Origin: Achatina immaculata
Lineage: Eukaryota; Mollusca; Gastropoda; Stylommatophora; Achatinidae
Direction: 5' to 3'
NCBI GenBank assembly: GCA_009760885.1
Contig: CM019693.1
Span: 51,354,596 to 51,418,595, forward strand
DNA: 64,000 nt
The notes under the pieces were generated by a model that saw only the letters and a program-made list of their open reading frames with translations, made no database searches and had not been told where the DNA came from. This document shows, one piece after another, positions 10,001 through 22,062 of the stretch. The stretch's first letter is position 1. Every line of letters starts with the position of its first letter. The translations under genes and the position numbers were made by a program.

Positions 10001-11471
10001 ACCCTTAAGGATGGACAACCAACCCACTTACTTAGGAGTGACTCTTGACTCAAAACTGACCTGGAAGCAACACATCAACAGTGCAGAAGCAAAAGCCAGA
10101 AGAAAACTAGCCATATAAAGAAAATTGAGTGGAACCACATGGGGAGCTAGTGAAAGAATCCTCAAGAATGTATATCAGCAAAGTATTCTACCACATTTAG
10201 AATATGGCTCAACATCTTGGTGCACAGCATCAAACACTACGCTGCATAATCTAGACAAGGTTCAAAATCAGTCACTATGGATTATCACAGGTGCCATGAG
10301 GTCCACACCAATAGTAGAAATGCAGAAAATAGTTGGTGTTCAACCGCTAAAGGAACGTAGAGACACAAAGGTCATGACCATGGGAGAAAAATTCCTTAGC
10401 TCTGTAAGCCATCCCCTGAAGGAGAGATTCACTAACTTGGCATTAGGACAGCTTAAAAGAAGCAGCTTCATTCATCAGGCCAAGCATATGCGTAAGCTGA
10501 TACCTGACCTTCCAGCTGTAGTCGCTCCATTTCTGTACCAGAGCATACACCGTGGAAAGAAGCAGATTATACACAAATAACTATTCAGACTGAAGTGAAA
10601 GGTGTGCAGAATGGTGAGATGCAGAGCAGTCTTGTAAGATCAACAGCCACACTTAGTGTTCTAGATGACAAATATCCATGTGACACCTGGATACATGTGT
10701 ATACAGATGGATCTGCATATAATGCCATAAAGAATGGAGGGGCAGGAGCATATATTGAATATCCAAACAACACCATTGACAAGATTTCCATACCCACTGG
10801 TAAATACTGCAACAACTTTGATGCAGAAGTTAGGGCAATTATTGCTGCAATTGAAAAACTATCAGACTCCAGAATTGATACATGTCCTGTAGTAATTCTC
10901 ACAGATGCAAGATCAGTACTGGAAGCTCTTCAGTGCAACAAACTACCAGACCTTAAAGATGCCTTGTCAAAAATTGGCTTACAACATGGAGTCACTTTGC
11001 AATGGATTCCCTCCCACTGTGGGATACCAGGCAATGAGAAAGCTGACCATCTGGCCAAAGAGGGCACTGAAATGGAGCAACCAGACATCACCTATAATCA
11101 TAAGGAAAGCATGATAAAAACCTACAGGAAGCCATAAACACCACCACATGATGACTATCACATGCTAAACAGAAAGGAACAAGTCACCATCTTCCGTCTC
11201 CGAACAGGATACAGCCAACTCCGAAGTCATATGTATACAAAGTTTAAGGTTGGTACTACTAATCTATGTACATGTGCCCAGGTGCCCCAAACTGTGGAAC
11301 ATATCCTCCAGAACTGCATCAACTACGAGACACTGAGAAATAATTACTGGCCCAGTGAAACCACTAAAGAAGATAAGCTCTACGGTTCCATACATGAGTT
11401 ACAAAAAACAGTGAAATTTATCCAAGAGACAGGACTGCAGATATAGACAGACAGTGCGAACGAAGAAGAAG
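7019..11471 (+). mobile_element. Nimbus/I-type non-LTR retrotransposon, near full length, inactive
   Basis: A 4453-bp element flanked by a perfect 12-bp TSD (7007-7018, 11472-11483). It ends in a GAACGAAGAAGAAG tail. The 5' end TCCCCTGGGAACAAC is confirmed by the shortened relative at 32470-33074, which starts with the same bases. It has a 585-bp leader and then an ORF2-type coding region with apurinic endonuclease, RT, RNase H and a C-terminal Cys/His region. A gag-like ORF1 is not visible, so either this copy lost it or the leader is its remnant. It is inserted in the 3' UTR of the Penelope-like element in QPRT intron 1. Confidence 0.92.
7605..11446 (+). pseudogene. Nimbus ORF2: endonuclease, reverse transcriptase, RNase H (interrupted)
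   Basis: Residues 1-837 read without a break (7605-10118). They contain the APE endonuclease (MQWNAEGV, CIQETHL, GDFNSHSQSWGY, GDSDHRPV) and RT motifs (SPGPDGVSNEM, YRPISLTSCLCKM, WIDLKKACDKVW, HGVPQGGVLS, YADDLVMW). The catalytic Asp residues of RT are present; ACDKVW replaces the usual AFDKVW. A TAA at 10116 stops the frame, which continues to 10580, then a frameshift leads to RNase H (10595-11137: YTDGSAY, DAEVRAI, LTDARS, GNEKADHLA, giving D-E-D-D). After another in-frame TAA at 11135 comes the C-terminal RLRTGYSQLRSH, CTCAQ, VEHILQNC region to 11446. Two stops and one frameshift are the visible lesions. Confidence 0.92.
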
Positions 11472-11483
11472 AAATGTAGCATT
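11472..11483. repeat. Right TSD of the Nimbus-type LINE
   Basis: aaatgtagcatt, identical to 7007-7018. Confidence 0.95.
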
Positions 11484-11489
11484 CATGTG

Positions 11490-11626
11490 AATTTATACTT
11501 TATCTCCTCTCTCTATTTCTTTGTTCTGTATGTTTTTGTATGATTAAGGCTCATGCTGAAACATCACAACTGTGTACTCGTTAATTAAAAAAGCTGTTCC
11601 TACTTTTTTCCTAGTTTATATATTTA
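11490..11626 (+). repeat. Penelope-like right terminal repeat with hammerhead-like motif
   Basis: Inverted counterpart of 6105-6233. The motif at 11534-11570 reads TTGTATGATTA, AGGCTCATGCT, GAAACATC, ACAAC. TTGT and ACAA can pair as stem I, GGC/GCT as stem II. Confidence 0.6.
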
Positions 11627-11965
11627 GTAGACAAATATTGTAGCCACTGAACTTTTCACCAGACAGAGGCCGTAACCACAGAACTGTTCAGTAGAATATC
11701 ATACCCTGTTTAGTAGACATATGTCATCATTGAACTGCTCATTAGACTGATGTAATAACCACTGAACTTTTCAGTAGACTGATGTTATAACTACTGGACT
11801 ACCAAGTAGACAAATGTTATAACCATTAAATTATTCAGTAGACAGATGTTATAACCACAGGTCTGTTCATTAGACAGTAGTCATAACCACTGATCTATTC
11901 AGTGGGCAGCTGCCATACCAGTGAAATATTTGGTAGACTTTGCTGCAGATACTGAACTACCCACT
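11627..11965. repeat. Degenerate tandem array, about 37-bp unit
   Basis: Units such as GTAGACAGATGTTATAACCACTG, with AACTGTTCA variants; eight or so diverged copies. It continues the array at 5931-6104. Confidence 0.75.
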
Positions 11966-12041
11966 CAGCTGTCATGAACACCGAACCACACCATTGTGTG
12001 ACTTGAAAAGAACAGTGAAAGCTGAACATATAGAAGATATA

Positions 12042-12777
12042 CGAGGATCATACCAAAAGTTGTTAGGAAAAATTGTTTAAAAATCAAAATTTATAGATAA
12101 AGAAAATATAAATGTATCACCTTAATGTGCATTCTTTACACTTCGTGTAGAGGTCACATGGAGCATAAACAAAATGGCGGGTGCTGAAGTTTCGTTTCCT
12201 CAATGTGCTGTTATTGAGTTCCTCATTAAAGAGGAAATCCCTGCTGCTGAAATTCACCAAAGACTTCAACTTGCTTATGGAGATGTGTGTATGGGTGCTA
12301 GCAGTGTTAGGAGGTGGGTGAAACATTTCAAAGATGGAAACATGAGCATTCAAGATATGCTTTGCAGCAGTCACCCTCGAACTGCCTCCACTGAACGCAA
12401 TGTGGAAAGGGTTGACGACATTAAAGAAGACAGATGTGTCACAGTATCTGAAATCGCTGTAAATGTTGGAATAGGACACAATGCAGTACAGGAAATGATT
12501 GACACCCTAGGCTATAGAAAGGTTTGTGCCAGCTGGGTCCCATGGGAGAGAACGTCCAGAAAGCAGTGCATCTGTGCCGTCGGTCAGCTGGAACGGAATT
12601 CTACCAGGAGGGTATTTTCAAACTTGAAGAGCGATGAGAAAAATGTGTGCAGAGAAATGGAGATTATGTTGAAAAGTGAAGAAAAAGATGCAGTTAAGGT
12701 GATACATTTATCATTTCTCTGTCTATAAATTCTGATTTTTAAAAAATTTTTTATCACAACTTTCGGTATGACCCTCG
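12042..12777 (+). mobile_element. Internally deleted mariner (736 bp)
   Basis: Inverted repeats of about 75-80 bp begin CGAGGATCATACC at the left and complement it at the right, with TA at 12040-12041 and 12778-12779. The internal frame (12174-12728, 184 codons) encodes only the N-terminal paired helix-turn-helix part of a mariner transposase: ECAVIEFL-type start, ASSVRRWVKHFKDG, SHPRTAST, VTVSEIAVNVGIG, GYRKVCASWVP. The catalytic DD34D half is deleted, so it could move only in trans. Confidence 0.88.
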
Positions 12778-13074
12778 TATATGTGTGTGTGGTGGTGGGG
12801 GGAGGAGGGGGGAAGAGGAGGAAGGAGATACCGAAGCAGCGAGTCTTGATGTTGACCAGACACAGAAAAGAGCAGTTAGAACTTCATATAGAGAGCAGGA
12901 AAATAGGCTGTTTGTTACTCAGATCATGACATCTTTATAGATTGTTCACCAAAGTGCAAATACATGATAATAAATTCTTGGCTAAATTTCAGATGGGAAA
13001 CAAATAATACAAGCAACAGAAATAAATAGTAGAATATAGCTAACTAATTTATTTCATTCTTGTTTCAAACATGT

Positions 13075-13255
13075 GTGTATTTATCATTTGTTACAGATGC
13101 CAGTTTATTGGATATTTATTACATATGTCAGTTTATTATTATCTTTTGTTAAAGGTGTCAGTTTATTGTTATCATTTATGAAAGATGTCAGTTTGTCATT
13201 TGTTAAAGATGTAAGTTTATAGTTATCATTTATGTTAGATGTTTGTTTATTTTTT
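13075..13255. repeat. Degenerate tandem array upstream of QPRT exon 2
   Basis: Units of about 40 bp built on ATCATTTGTTAAAGATGTCAGTTTATTG. It ends about 45 bp before the exon 2 acceptor; a poly-T run lies between. Confidence 0.75.
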
Positions 13256-13293
13256 TTTTTTTTTGCCATTTGTGGAAATCAACAGTTTACTGA

Positions 13294-13854
<561 letters not shown>

Positions 13855-14125
13855 GTGTGCTGTCTGGTGGTGGAAGAGATGTGCTATGGTGGATGTGCTT
13901 TTTGAGTGGTGGAAGAGGTGTGCTATGGTGGATGTGCTGTTTGAGTGGTGGACAAGGTGTGCTATGGTGGATGTGCTATTTGAGTGGTGGACAAGGTGTG
14001 CTATGGTGGATGTGCTGTTTGAGTGGTGGAAGAGATGTGCTGTTTGAGTGGTGGAAGAGATGTGCTATGGTGGATGTGCTGTTTGAGTGGTGGAAGAGAT
14101 GTGCTATGGTGGATGTGCTGTCAGG
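13855..14125. repeat. Tandem array, 39-bp unit, about 7 copies
   Basis: Units of TGCTATGGTGGATGTGCTG followed by TTTGAGTGGTGGAAGAGATG. The unit length is a multiple of three, which explains the open frame across it; it is not a gene. Confidence 0.92.
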
Positions 14126-14257
14126 ATGTGAAGTACTTATAGAAGGCTGGTTTCATGAGAAAGCATGTATGTGTATGTATGGGTATATCTGTATAAGAAT
14201 GTGATGTTTGGAATATTCATACAGAGAGCATGTATATGTATGTATGGGTATATCTGT

Positions 14258-15770
14258 ATTCATTCATTTGCATAACCCTTGTGGAACTTTGCCTCCTTAA
14301 CAGCACTCCTGTAGGCCTCTCGGTTGTGAGCAAGATGGCCTGCATCCATTTGCAGATTATCAACGATGTCTTTGCAGCCATCTTTGCCTTGGTCTTCCTC
14401 TCTTTCTTTTTCCCATTATGTACCCTTCCAAGACGGTCTTCTCTAAATTCTCATGACGTTTAATGTGTCCAAAATATTTAAGTTTTCTCTGTTTAATCTT
14501 CGTTACTAGCCAGCCTTCTTCAATATTAAGTTTTTGTAGTATGGATATACTTGTTCTTTTCTATTTCTATGATATTTGAAGAATTCTTCTGTAGCATTTA
14601 CATTCAAAGGCATTTATGTGTTTCTCAGCTGTTTTGTTAAGTGTCCAGGTCTCACAGGCATACGTTGCGATGGGAAAGATGCATGCCCTTAAAAATCGTA
14701 TTTTGTAGTTCTGTCAGTTCCTCTCCACAGCTTCTTTAGTTGTTTTACTTTCTGAAGAGTGACAGATGTCCTCCTTTTAATTTCCCTCATTGTATCTCCA
14801 TTATTAGTTAGTAATGATCCAAGATATTCAAAACTCTCCACTTCTTCCAATTTTTCCTCATTGATACATATTTCAGCTGCCTTATTTGTTTTGTCAGTTA
14901 TCATCAGTTTAGTTTTCTTTGCATTAAGATAGAGGTTTTGCTCTTCACTATTCTTACGGATTTTCTTTGAGATAACCATCACTTCAGTCTTCTTTTTGTT
15001 CAGGCTGAGACCTTTATTTTTACTTTCACAAAGAATGATGTCCAGAAGAGCCTGTAGCTCCCTTTCACTTTTGGCAATTAGGACTGTGTTGTCTGCATAG
15101 TACTTAGGAATGATCATAACAACTGATGGGAAATGTCACAACGAAATAAAAAGCAGACGTGCTCAGGCCAAGTCAGCATTCCAGACAATGAGACACATCT
15201 TGTGTAACAGATCCGTATCAATGGAAACAAGATTCAGAGTACTTAAATGTTACATCGAGCCAATTTTGTTTTATGGGTGTGAAGCATGGTCTATGAATAA
15301 GAGAGTACAGCAAGAAATGGAGGCCATGGAGATGTGGTTTATAAGAAGGATGTTGAAGGTATCATGGACAGCCAAGAACACCAATGAAGAAGTCGTAAGA
15401 GAGGCTGGAGTTAAAAAGCAAATTATAGCAAAGATCAAAGGCAGACGAGCGAGATTTATAGGACATTTCCTGAGAAGAGGAAAATTTGAACACACAGTGA
15501 CAACTGGAAAAATTGAGGGAAGAAGAGACAGAGGAAGACAGAGAGAGAAGTTACTGGATGGGCTGTCAGAGTGGCTAGGAAGAAAGTCACCGGCGGATCT
15601 TATAATCAAGTCTAAAGACAGGGAATTGTGGAGAGAAATGATAGCCTATACCACGTGGCATGGCACTTGAATTGAATTGAATTCTTACGGACTGACATAA
15701 TTAGTTTTTCCATTCCTTTTATTGTTGTAATAGTAATACTGTGTCATCAGCATATCTAATCCACATTTTA
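14258..15770 (-). mobile_element. RTE-like LINE family E, 3' part, split by a family D insertion
   Basis: Minus-strand RT remnant in two pieces, 14258-14960 and 15681-15770. The right piece encodes RYADDTVL and the left piece continues with the NSEEQNLYLNAKKTKLMITDK segment, a YLGSLLTNNGDT block and the degraded C-terminus. The tail is (GAATG)-type, seen as ATTCATTC at 14258. The two pieces become continuous if 14961-15680 plus one TSD copy is removed. Confidence 0.85.
14950..15691 (+). mobile_element. RTE-like LINE family D, 5'-truncated and 5'-inverted, with 11-bp TSD
   Basis: TSD attcttacgga at 14950-14960 and 15681-15691. The insert runs 14961-15680: its first about 145 bp (14961-15105) are in minus orientation and encode YADNTVLIAKSEREL and GLSLNKKKTEVMVISKK. 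From 15106 the same element reads on the + strand from the ITTDGKCHNEIKSRR block to the end, RELWREMIAYTTWHGT (15667), followed by an ATTGA-repeat tail. This is the signature of twin priming. About 70 bp of the element is missing at the inversion point compared with 40892-41691. Confidence 0.9.
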
Positions 15771-16455
15771 CATAACTGTAAAGCATGAAAATAAAGGTAT
15801 CACGTTTGGTGTAACTGTAAAGTGTGAAAATAAAGGTACAGGTTAATGCTGTCTGAAAGTAGAGTGTTTCTGTGTAACTTTTCAGAAGTAAAAATGGCAG
15901 AAAGTAAAGAAGCAGCTACCATTAATTTATATGTTAAAAATTTGTGAGTGTTCATAGATCTAAAAAAAATATAACCCACTATAAGCACATAAAAATGTAC
16001 AATGGCACTGATGTGTAGTAAAAGCAGGGATGATATATGATGCCTATATAAAGTAGAAATAATGTGTGTGCTGTGTTGTCAGGAAGACAGTGATCACACT
16101 TGAAGGCTGACAGGTGGTGACTATTGCTCCTTCATAGTGGAAATCTCTTGCACGTGCTTCATGTTCAGTTTCAGGACTTCACACTTGGGCCATTGTTGCA
16201 TTCCTTTTAGATTCAGATCCTTTTGTCTTGCAATTGCTTCATATCTTCATCTGTCAGTTCTTGGTCTTAGAATGCCACAGCCTCTCCAACAACATGTTTG
16301 TTAAACCAGCTCTCCTTATCCAAAATGACTGTTCTTGTATTTATTATTGTTAATTCAAAGTCGTTGCAATCATTTACACTTTAGGACACAGTTTCCTCTA
16401 AATGCCATTTTTTGATTGAGACTGTTAGCCAGTTGAGAGCATCTGCAAGGTTGGT
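15771..16455. other. Unassigned region
   Basis: A direct repeat of about 47 bp built on AACTGTAAAGCATGAAAATAAAGGTA lies at 15775-15840. From about 16070 to 16440 the minus strand has a non-repetitive stretch with a short LTDEDMKQLQDK-like reading that might be a worn transposase tail. I cannot assign it. Confidence 0.35.
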
Positions 16456-16459
16456 GATT

Positions 16460-16855
16460 GCCAGTTTTATACCATAGTCTGTCCAGATCTCACACAAACT
16501 GCCAGTTTTATAGTCTGTCCAGATCTCACACAAACTGCCAGTTTTATACTATGGTCTGTCCAGATCTCACACAAACTGCCAGTTTTATACTATAGTCTGC
16601 CCAGATCTCACACAAACTGCCAGTTTTATAGTCTGTCCAGATCTCACACAAATTGCCAGTTTTATACTATAGTCTGCCCAGATCTCACACAAACTGCCAG
16701 TTTTATACTATAGTCTGTCCAGATCTCACACAAACTGCCAGTTTTATAGTCTGTCCAGATCTCACGCAAACTGCCAGTTTTATACTGTGGTCTGTCCAGA
16801 TCTCACACAAATTGCCAGTTTTATACTATAGTCTGCCCAGATCTCACACAAGCAT
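16460..16855. repeat. Tandem array, 41-bp and 35-bp units, about 10 copies
   Basis: Units CTGCCAGTTTTATACTATAG plus TCTGTCCAGATCTCACACAAA; the short form lacks CTATA. The long and short forms alternate irregularly. Confidence 0.92.
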
Positions 16856-18008
16856 TCTTCACAGATGGCCTGTTGGTGGCACTTAGAATAAAACCATCAC
16901 ATTTTGCTTATGGTAAACTTTAATTATTAGGTCTTGGTCTGATGGTTGCAGTAAAGACATTATTTTGTGGTAAGAACAGAACACAAATGTTGTCACCATA
17001 CACCATACTGCAGCAATGCCTGGTAGATGACTAGCACAGTTATTTACAAGACAGCTGTTATCATGGTTATTTTCTCTACAGAGTGTTTCCCCCAAAAGGA
17101 CATGCATCAACTCATGTACTCAGAAAAAAAGCACTTGGGTGTTCTAACTGCATTATTATAATAGTGTTCATTATTTAGAGTGCAGTACGTGAGTGCTTGT
17201 ACTAGCCTCAATATCCCATGATCAGTTTTCACCCCTGTACACATTTTACTAAAATTTTACCCAAGACTAACTCAGTGTTGGAACTTATTGACTATGCACT
17301 TGGGTGCTTACCTGCTACTCATCAGTCTTCAAATACTTTACATATAACACATAGAACAACAGTCTGAACAGTATTTTTCAAATATCTGAAGGAAAAAAAA
17401 AAATTTCATGTAACAGATAAAAACTTTCACTGAAATAGAGACAGAAAAAAACAAATATACAAGGAAATAGCAAATGACCCCATGAATCTTATACATAGAA
17501 TGAACATGTCAATCAGATATGTGAAAATAATCACTGTGCAGCCACTTTCTTTGAGTAGCTATGACAAACATGTTGTCATCAGTGAACACGAGCATAACAG
17601 AAGGAGTCATAAATCATCAGTATGTGCTGATTTCTAGTTTCCATTGAAATATACCAAATAATACAGAAATAACTGCCAGCACTGCTGGTTGGAAGCCATA
17701 TCAACATACTGCTGGTTAGAAGCCATATCAACATACATAAAACACAAACCCATTCTGTGTGGAATCAGTACCCTGTGGTCTTAAGCATCATTGTTTTCAG
17801 TCTCTGGTCAAGTGAACACTGTCCAGCTTCCTACCTAAATACTTGCTTAACTCACATGTCAAACTCAAGACCTGGGTTGTCTACAGACATTTTCAGAAAA
17901 ATATACCTTACCCATTGACAAGAGACAACATGGAAAACTTTACTTGTGGAAACATCCATTTTCCCTTGGAACAGCCTGAACAGCTTGGCTGGCTGACCAT
18001 CAAGCATG
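16856..18008. other. Intron sequence, nothing recognised
   Basis: Only a small tandem duplication at about 17680-17735 (CTGCTGGTTGGAAGCCATAT, two copies). No coding or transposon signal. Confidence 0.5.
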
Positions 18009-19079
18009 CATATTGGATGATGGATGACCACAACACCTGCATATTGGATGATGGATGACCACAACACCTGCATATTGGATGATGGATGACCACAACACCT
18101 GCATATTGGATGATGGATGACCACAACACCTGCATATTGGATGATGGATGACCACAACACCTGCATATTGGATGATGGATGACCACAACACCTGCATATT
18201 GGATGATGGATGACCACAACACCTGCATATTGGATGGTGGATGACCACAACACCTGCATATTGGATGATGGATGACCAGAACACCTGCATATTGGATGAT
18301 GGATGACCACAACACCTGCATATTGGATGATGGATGACCACAACACCTGCATATTGGATGATGGATGACCACAACACCTACATATTGGATGATGGATGAC
18401 CACAACACCTGCATATTGGATGATGGATGACCACAACACCTGCATATTGGATGATGGATGACCACAACACCGACATATTGGATGATGGATGACCACAACA
18501 CCTGCATATTGGATGATGGATGACCACAACACCTGCATATTGGATGATGGATGACCACAACACCTGCATATTGGATGATGGATGACCACAACACCTGCAT
18601 ATTGGATGATGGATGACCACAACACCTGCATATTGGATGATGGATGACCACAACACCTGCATATTGGATGATGGATGACCACAACACCTGCATATTGGAT
18701 GATGGATGACCACAACACCTGCATATTGGATGGTGGATGACCAGAACACCTGCATATTGGATGATGGATGACCAGAACACCTGCATATTGGATGATGGAT
18801 GACCACAACACCGACATATTGGATGATGGACGACCACAACACCTGCATATTGGATGATGGACGACCAGAACACCTGCATATTGGATGATGGATGACCAGA
18901 ACACCTGCATATTGGATGATGGATGACCACAACACCTGCATATTGGATGATGGACGACCAGAACACCTGCATATTGGATGATGGATGACCAGAACACCTG
19001 CATATTGGATGATGGATGACCACAACACCTGCATATTGGATGATGGATGACCAGAACACCTGCATATTGGATGATGGAT
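18009..19079. repeat. Tandem array, 31-bp unit, about 34 nearly identical copies
   Basis: Units CATATTGGATGATGGATGAC followed by CACAACACCTG, with a few variants (CAGAACACC, CGACATATT, GGTGG, GGACGACC). The minus strand is open in all three frames because the unit contains no stop and 31 is not a multiple of three; the resulting 125-385 codon frames are artefacts. Variants cluster toward the right, typical of local expansion. Confidence 0.97.
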
Positions 19080-19380
19080 CACCAGAGACTGCCTCACTCT
19101 TGGCAAACGAGCTTGCTCACTGGTTGTGGTTTCTCCGGGTGTTTGCATCACTTGCCAAACAGTTGTCTACACTATAACCACTGACATTAAAATTAGGCAA
19201 TACAATAAAACTGTCTTTTGATGCCTCGTGACCTGTAGGCTGCTTTTCTTCTATCAAAATAAATGTCTTCCTTATATTGCAGTTTCATCACACTTAAGTC
19301 TTGCTTATACAAACAGCTACCTATTTTCTTCAGTTCTCTTGGGTTCTTTTGAGCAGCTGATAACTGATTTCTTCTTAAGT
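19080..19380. other. Intron sequence, nothing recognised
   Basis: No motif found. Confidence 0.5.
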
Positions 19381-21318
19381 ATAAGCTGACAGATAGTTAC
19401 AGTGCAATACAAAGATAAATAGTATAGATGAACACTGGGTAATGCTAAGAGATTCTATCCGCCACACTGTTAAGGAGATAATACTACAAACCCCCCCCCC
19501 CCCAAGAATAAATGGATGACGGTAATACCACCAAAAAAAGAAGCCCCAAGAATAAATGGATGATGGACAACATCTTGGCACTGATGGACAAGAAAAGGAG
19601 GAGTAAAAATAACCAAGAAAAATATAGCAGGATAAATAAAGAAATAAGACGCAAATGCAGAGAAGCAAAGGAAGTTTGGTTAAATGAACAGTGCAGACAG
19701 AGGAATCTCATAGTAAAGACAGCAAAAACATGCACAAACGAATTAGTGAACTCACAGGCAGGAAAACAAAATATACCACAAGATGCCTGAAATCAAAAGA
19801 AGGTAAAATGTTAATGGGAAAAGAAGACATTGTGGACAGAGTACATCGGTGAGCTATATGGAGAAGAAAGACCAGAATTAACACCAGATACTGAAAACTG
19901 TGATGGACCACCAGTACTTGAAGATGAAATCATAAATGCCATCAATCACATGAAGAAAGGAAAAGCGACTGGGCCTGATAATATAACAGTAGAAGAAATA
20001 CAGGAGACAGGAATAAAAATAATAACTAAGTTACTGAATGACATTTACAACAGTGGTTATATGCCCAGTGATTTGCTTAAATCCACATTTATAGCACAAG
20101 CAAATAAACCAGATGCAAAGGAGTGTGAGGACCACCGGACTATCAGCTTCTCATGTCATATAACGAAGCTACTTCTGAGAATTATTATGAGAAGGAAAAG
20201 GATAAAAATGAAATAGCAGATGAACAGTTTGGATTTGTTGATGGAATAGGAAAACACAGTGCCATTTATGTTTTGTGAACACTAATAGAAAGAGTTTTAG
20301 AAGTACAGAAAGATCTCTACTTATGCTTCATTGATTACACCAAGGCATTCGACAAGGTGAAACATAATGAAATTATTAAAATGCTCAAAGACATAAACAT
20401 AGATGGCAAAGACCTGAGGATTGTAAAACATCTATACTGGCAGCAGGAAGCAGCGATTTGAGTTGAAAATAAAACTGGAAAATATCAACCAATAAAACAA
20501 GGAGTGTAACAGGGATGTGTACTATCTCCAGACCTTTTTTTCTCTGTACAGCAAGAATATTCTAAGAAGATCATTACAGAACCAACTATAAAAGTTGGAG
20601 GATACAATATTTCGGTATGCTGATGACACAGTACTGATAGCTGAGAACCAACAAGACCTGCAAAATCTCTTGGATAAAGTCTCTAAAGAAAGTGAACAGA
20701 AAGGCCTCGCTTTGAACATCAAAAAGGCAGAGACTATGGTTATATCTAAGAAACAGAATCCACCAACATGCAGTATAAAATTAAATGGAACTATTCTAAA
20801 GTAGGTGCAGAAATTTAAATACCTTGGAGCAGTAATAACTTCAGATGGGAAACTAAATGCTATATTGAAGCTATCTTGTTATATGGAAGTGAATCATGGA
20901 CAATAGGCTGGTCTGCACAAAAATCTTTGGAAGCAGCAGAAATGTGGTTTAATGGAAGAATGTTGTGAATTTGCTGGACAGCAAAAATTACTAATGGAGA
21001 ATATATGAGAAGAGTTGGAGAGACAAAAAAAAAAATCTTGTCAGAAAAATAAGAGAGAGACAATGTACTTTCATAGGACATGCAATGAGAAGAGGGGGCA
21101 TTGAAAATATTGTAACAACAGGAAAAATAGAAGGAACAAGATCCAGGGGAAGACCGAGGAAAATCATACTTAACAATCTGACAAGATTGTGTGAGAAGAG
21201 ATCATCAGCTGAGCTAATGGCATGCATGAAGGATCGTGTGCTCTGGAGAAGCACAATAGCCAACACTAGTCAGCATAGCACCCGATGATGATGATGATGA
21301 TGATGATGATAAGCTAAC
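19381..21318 (+). mobile_element. RTE-like LINE family C, 5'-truncated, degraded RT, (GAT)n tail
   Basis: Insert 19391-21308, with probable 10-bp TSD ataagctgac / ataagctaac (one mismatch; 19381-19390, 21309-21318). Broken frames encode KKGKATGPDNITVEEI, FIDYTKAFDKVKHNEI, RYADDTVLIAENQQDLQNLL, LNIKKAETMVISKK, and a C-terminus with CTFIGHAMRRGGIENIVTTG and KIEGTRSRGRPRK. A run of 14 C and a local duplication sit at 19490-19560. Many stops; inactive. Confidence 0.88.
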
Positions 21319-21430
21319 TTGATGGAACAGCATGCTATGTACACTCTTCAGTCCACTCAGATGAAGACTACATTTTATTCTTGACTGGGTTCTGGCTAAA
21401 AGAGACAAGTACTACTTGCAGGACCAACAT

Positions 21431-22055
21431 TCACTGTGTAAATAGTAAGCTTTTTACTTTATTGTCTAGTTCTTTGTATGTTGCTTTTGCCAAAACTTTT
21501 CCAAGATCTGTCTTTACATTCAGCATGGCTAATTTGGCTGCACTTCTTTCATTTATGTATTTCCATATGTTATCTGATATCCATGCTTTTCTACTTGTTG
21601 ATTGTAGTCCAGCACTTGCTTTTGCTGTCTCGTCTTCCTCTTTGAATGCTGTAAAATGTTTGGTAAGTTCCAGATTGAAATCACTGTTGACATTTTCTTC
21701 ATGTAGGCTATGACTGTTTATCTTTCTGAGTATTGATTTCTTGTGTTGGCTTTTCAGTTTTAGTCTTATCCTCCCTATACACAGATTGTGATCACTGTTG
21801 ACGTCTGCACCCCTGTATGCCCTTACATCTATCAGAGATATTCTGAATTGTTTTCTAATACAAAAATGATCTATCTGGTTTCTAGTTCTATCATCTGGAG
21901 ATATCCATGTTGTTTTATGTATTTCTTTGTGTGGAAATATTGTTTCTCCAATGACTATGCCCTCTGTTAGACATATTTCAATTAATCTTTCTCCATTCTG
22001 ATTTAATGTATCAGTTCCTTCTTTCCCCATTACTTTTTCGATATGTGACAAAGAT
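21431..22055 (-). mobile_element. RTE-like LINE family A, endonuclease 3' part and linker
   Basis: Minus-strand frame of 206 codons with LNQNGERLIEICLTEGIVIG, ISPDDRTRNQIDHFCI, VNSDHNLCIGRIRLKL (the conserved S-D-H of the APE endonuclease), then the linker toward RT. The stretch 21320-21430 before it is unassigned. Confidence 0.85.
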
Positions 22056-22062
22056 GGGATTC

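Larger units (their letters stand above)
6105..11626 (+). mobile_element. Penelope-like element, 5'-truncated, split by a Nimbus-type LINE
   Basis: The parts are: a left terminal repeat in inverted orientation (about 6105-6233), the 3' coding end with a GIY-YIG endonuclease (6228-6666), a 3' UTR (6667-7018), the LINE insertion (7019-11471), and then the continuing 3' UTR with the right terminal repeat (to about 11626). The two terminal repeats are inverted copies of each other and share AAGCTGTTCCTACTTTT and CTAGTTTATA. No RT domain remains, so the copy is dead. Its outer TSD is not resolvable because it sits in a degenerate array. Confidence 0.8.

Noticed and set aside
17852..19151. Cysteine-rich long open frames (125-385 codons) on the minus strand
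   Set aside because: Produced by a 31-bp stop-free tandem unit that is open in all frames; no start context, splice or homology support.
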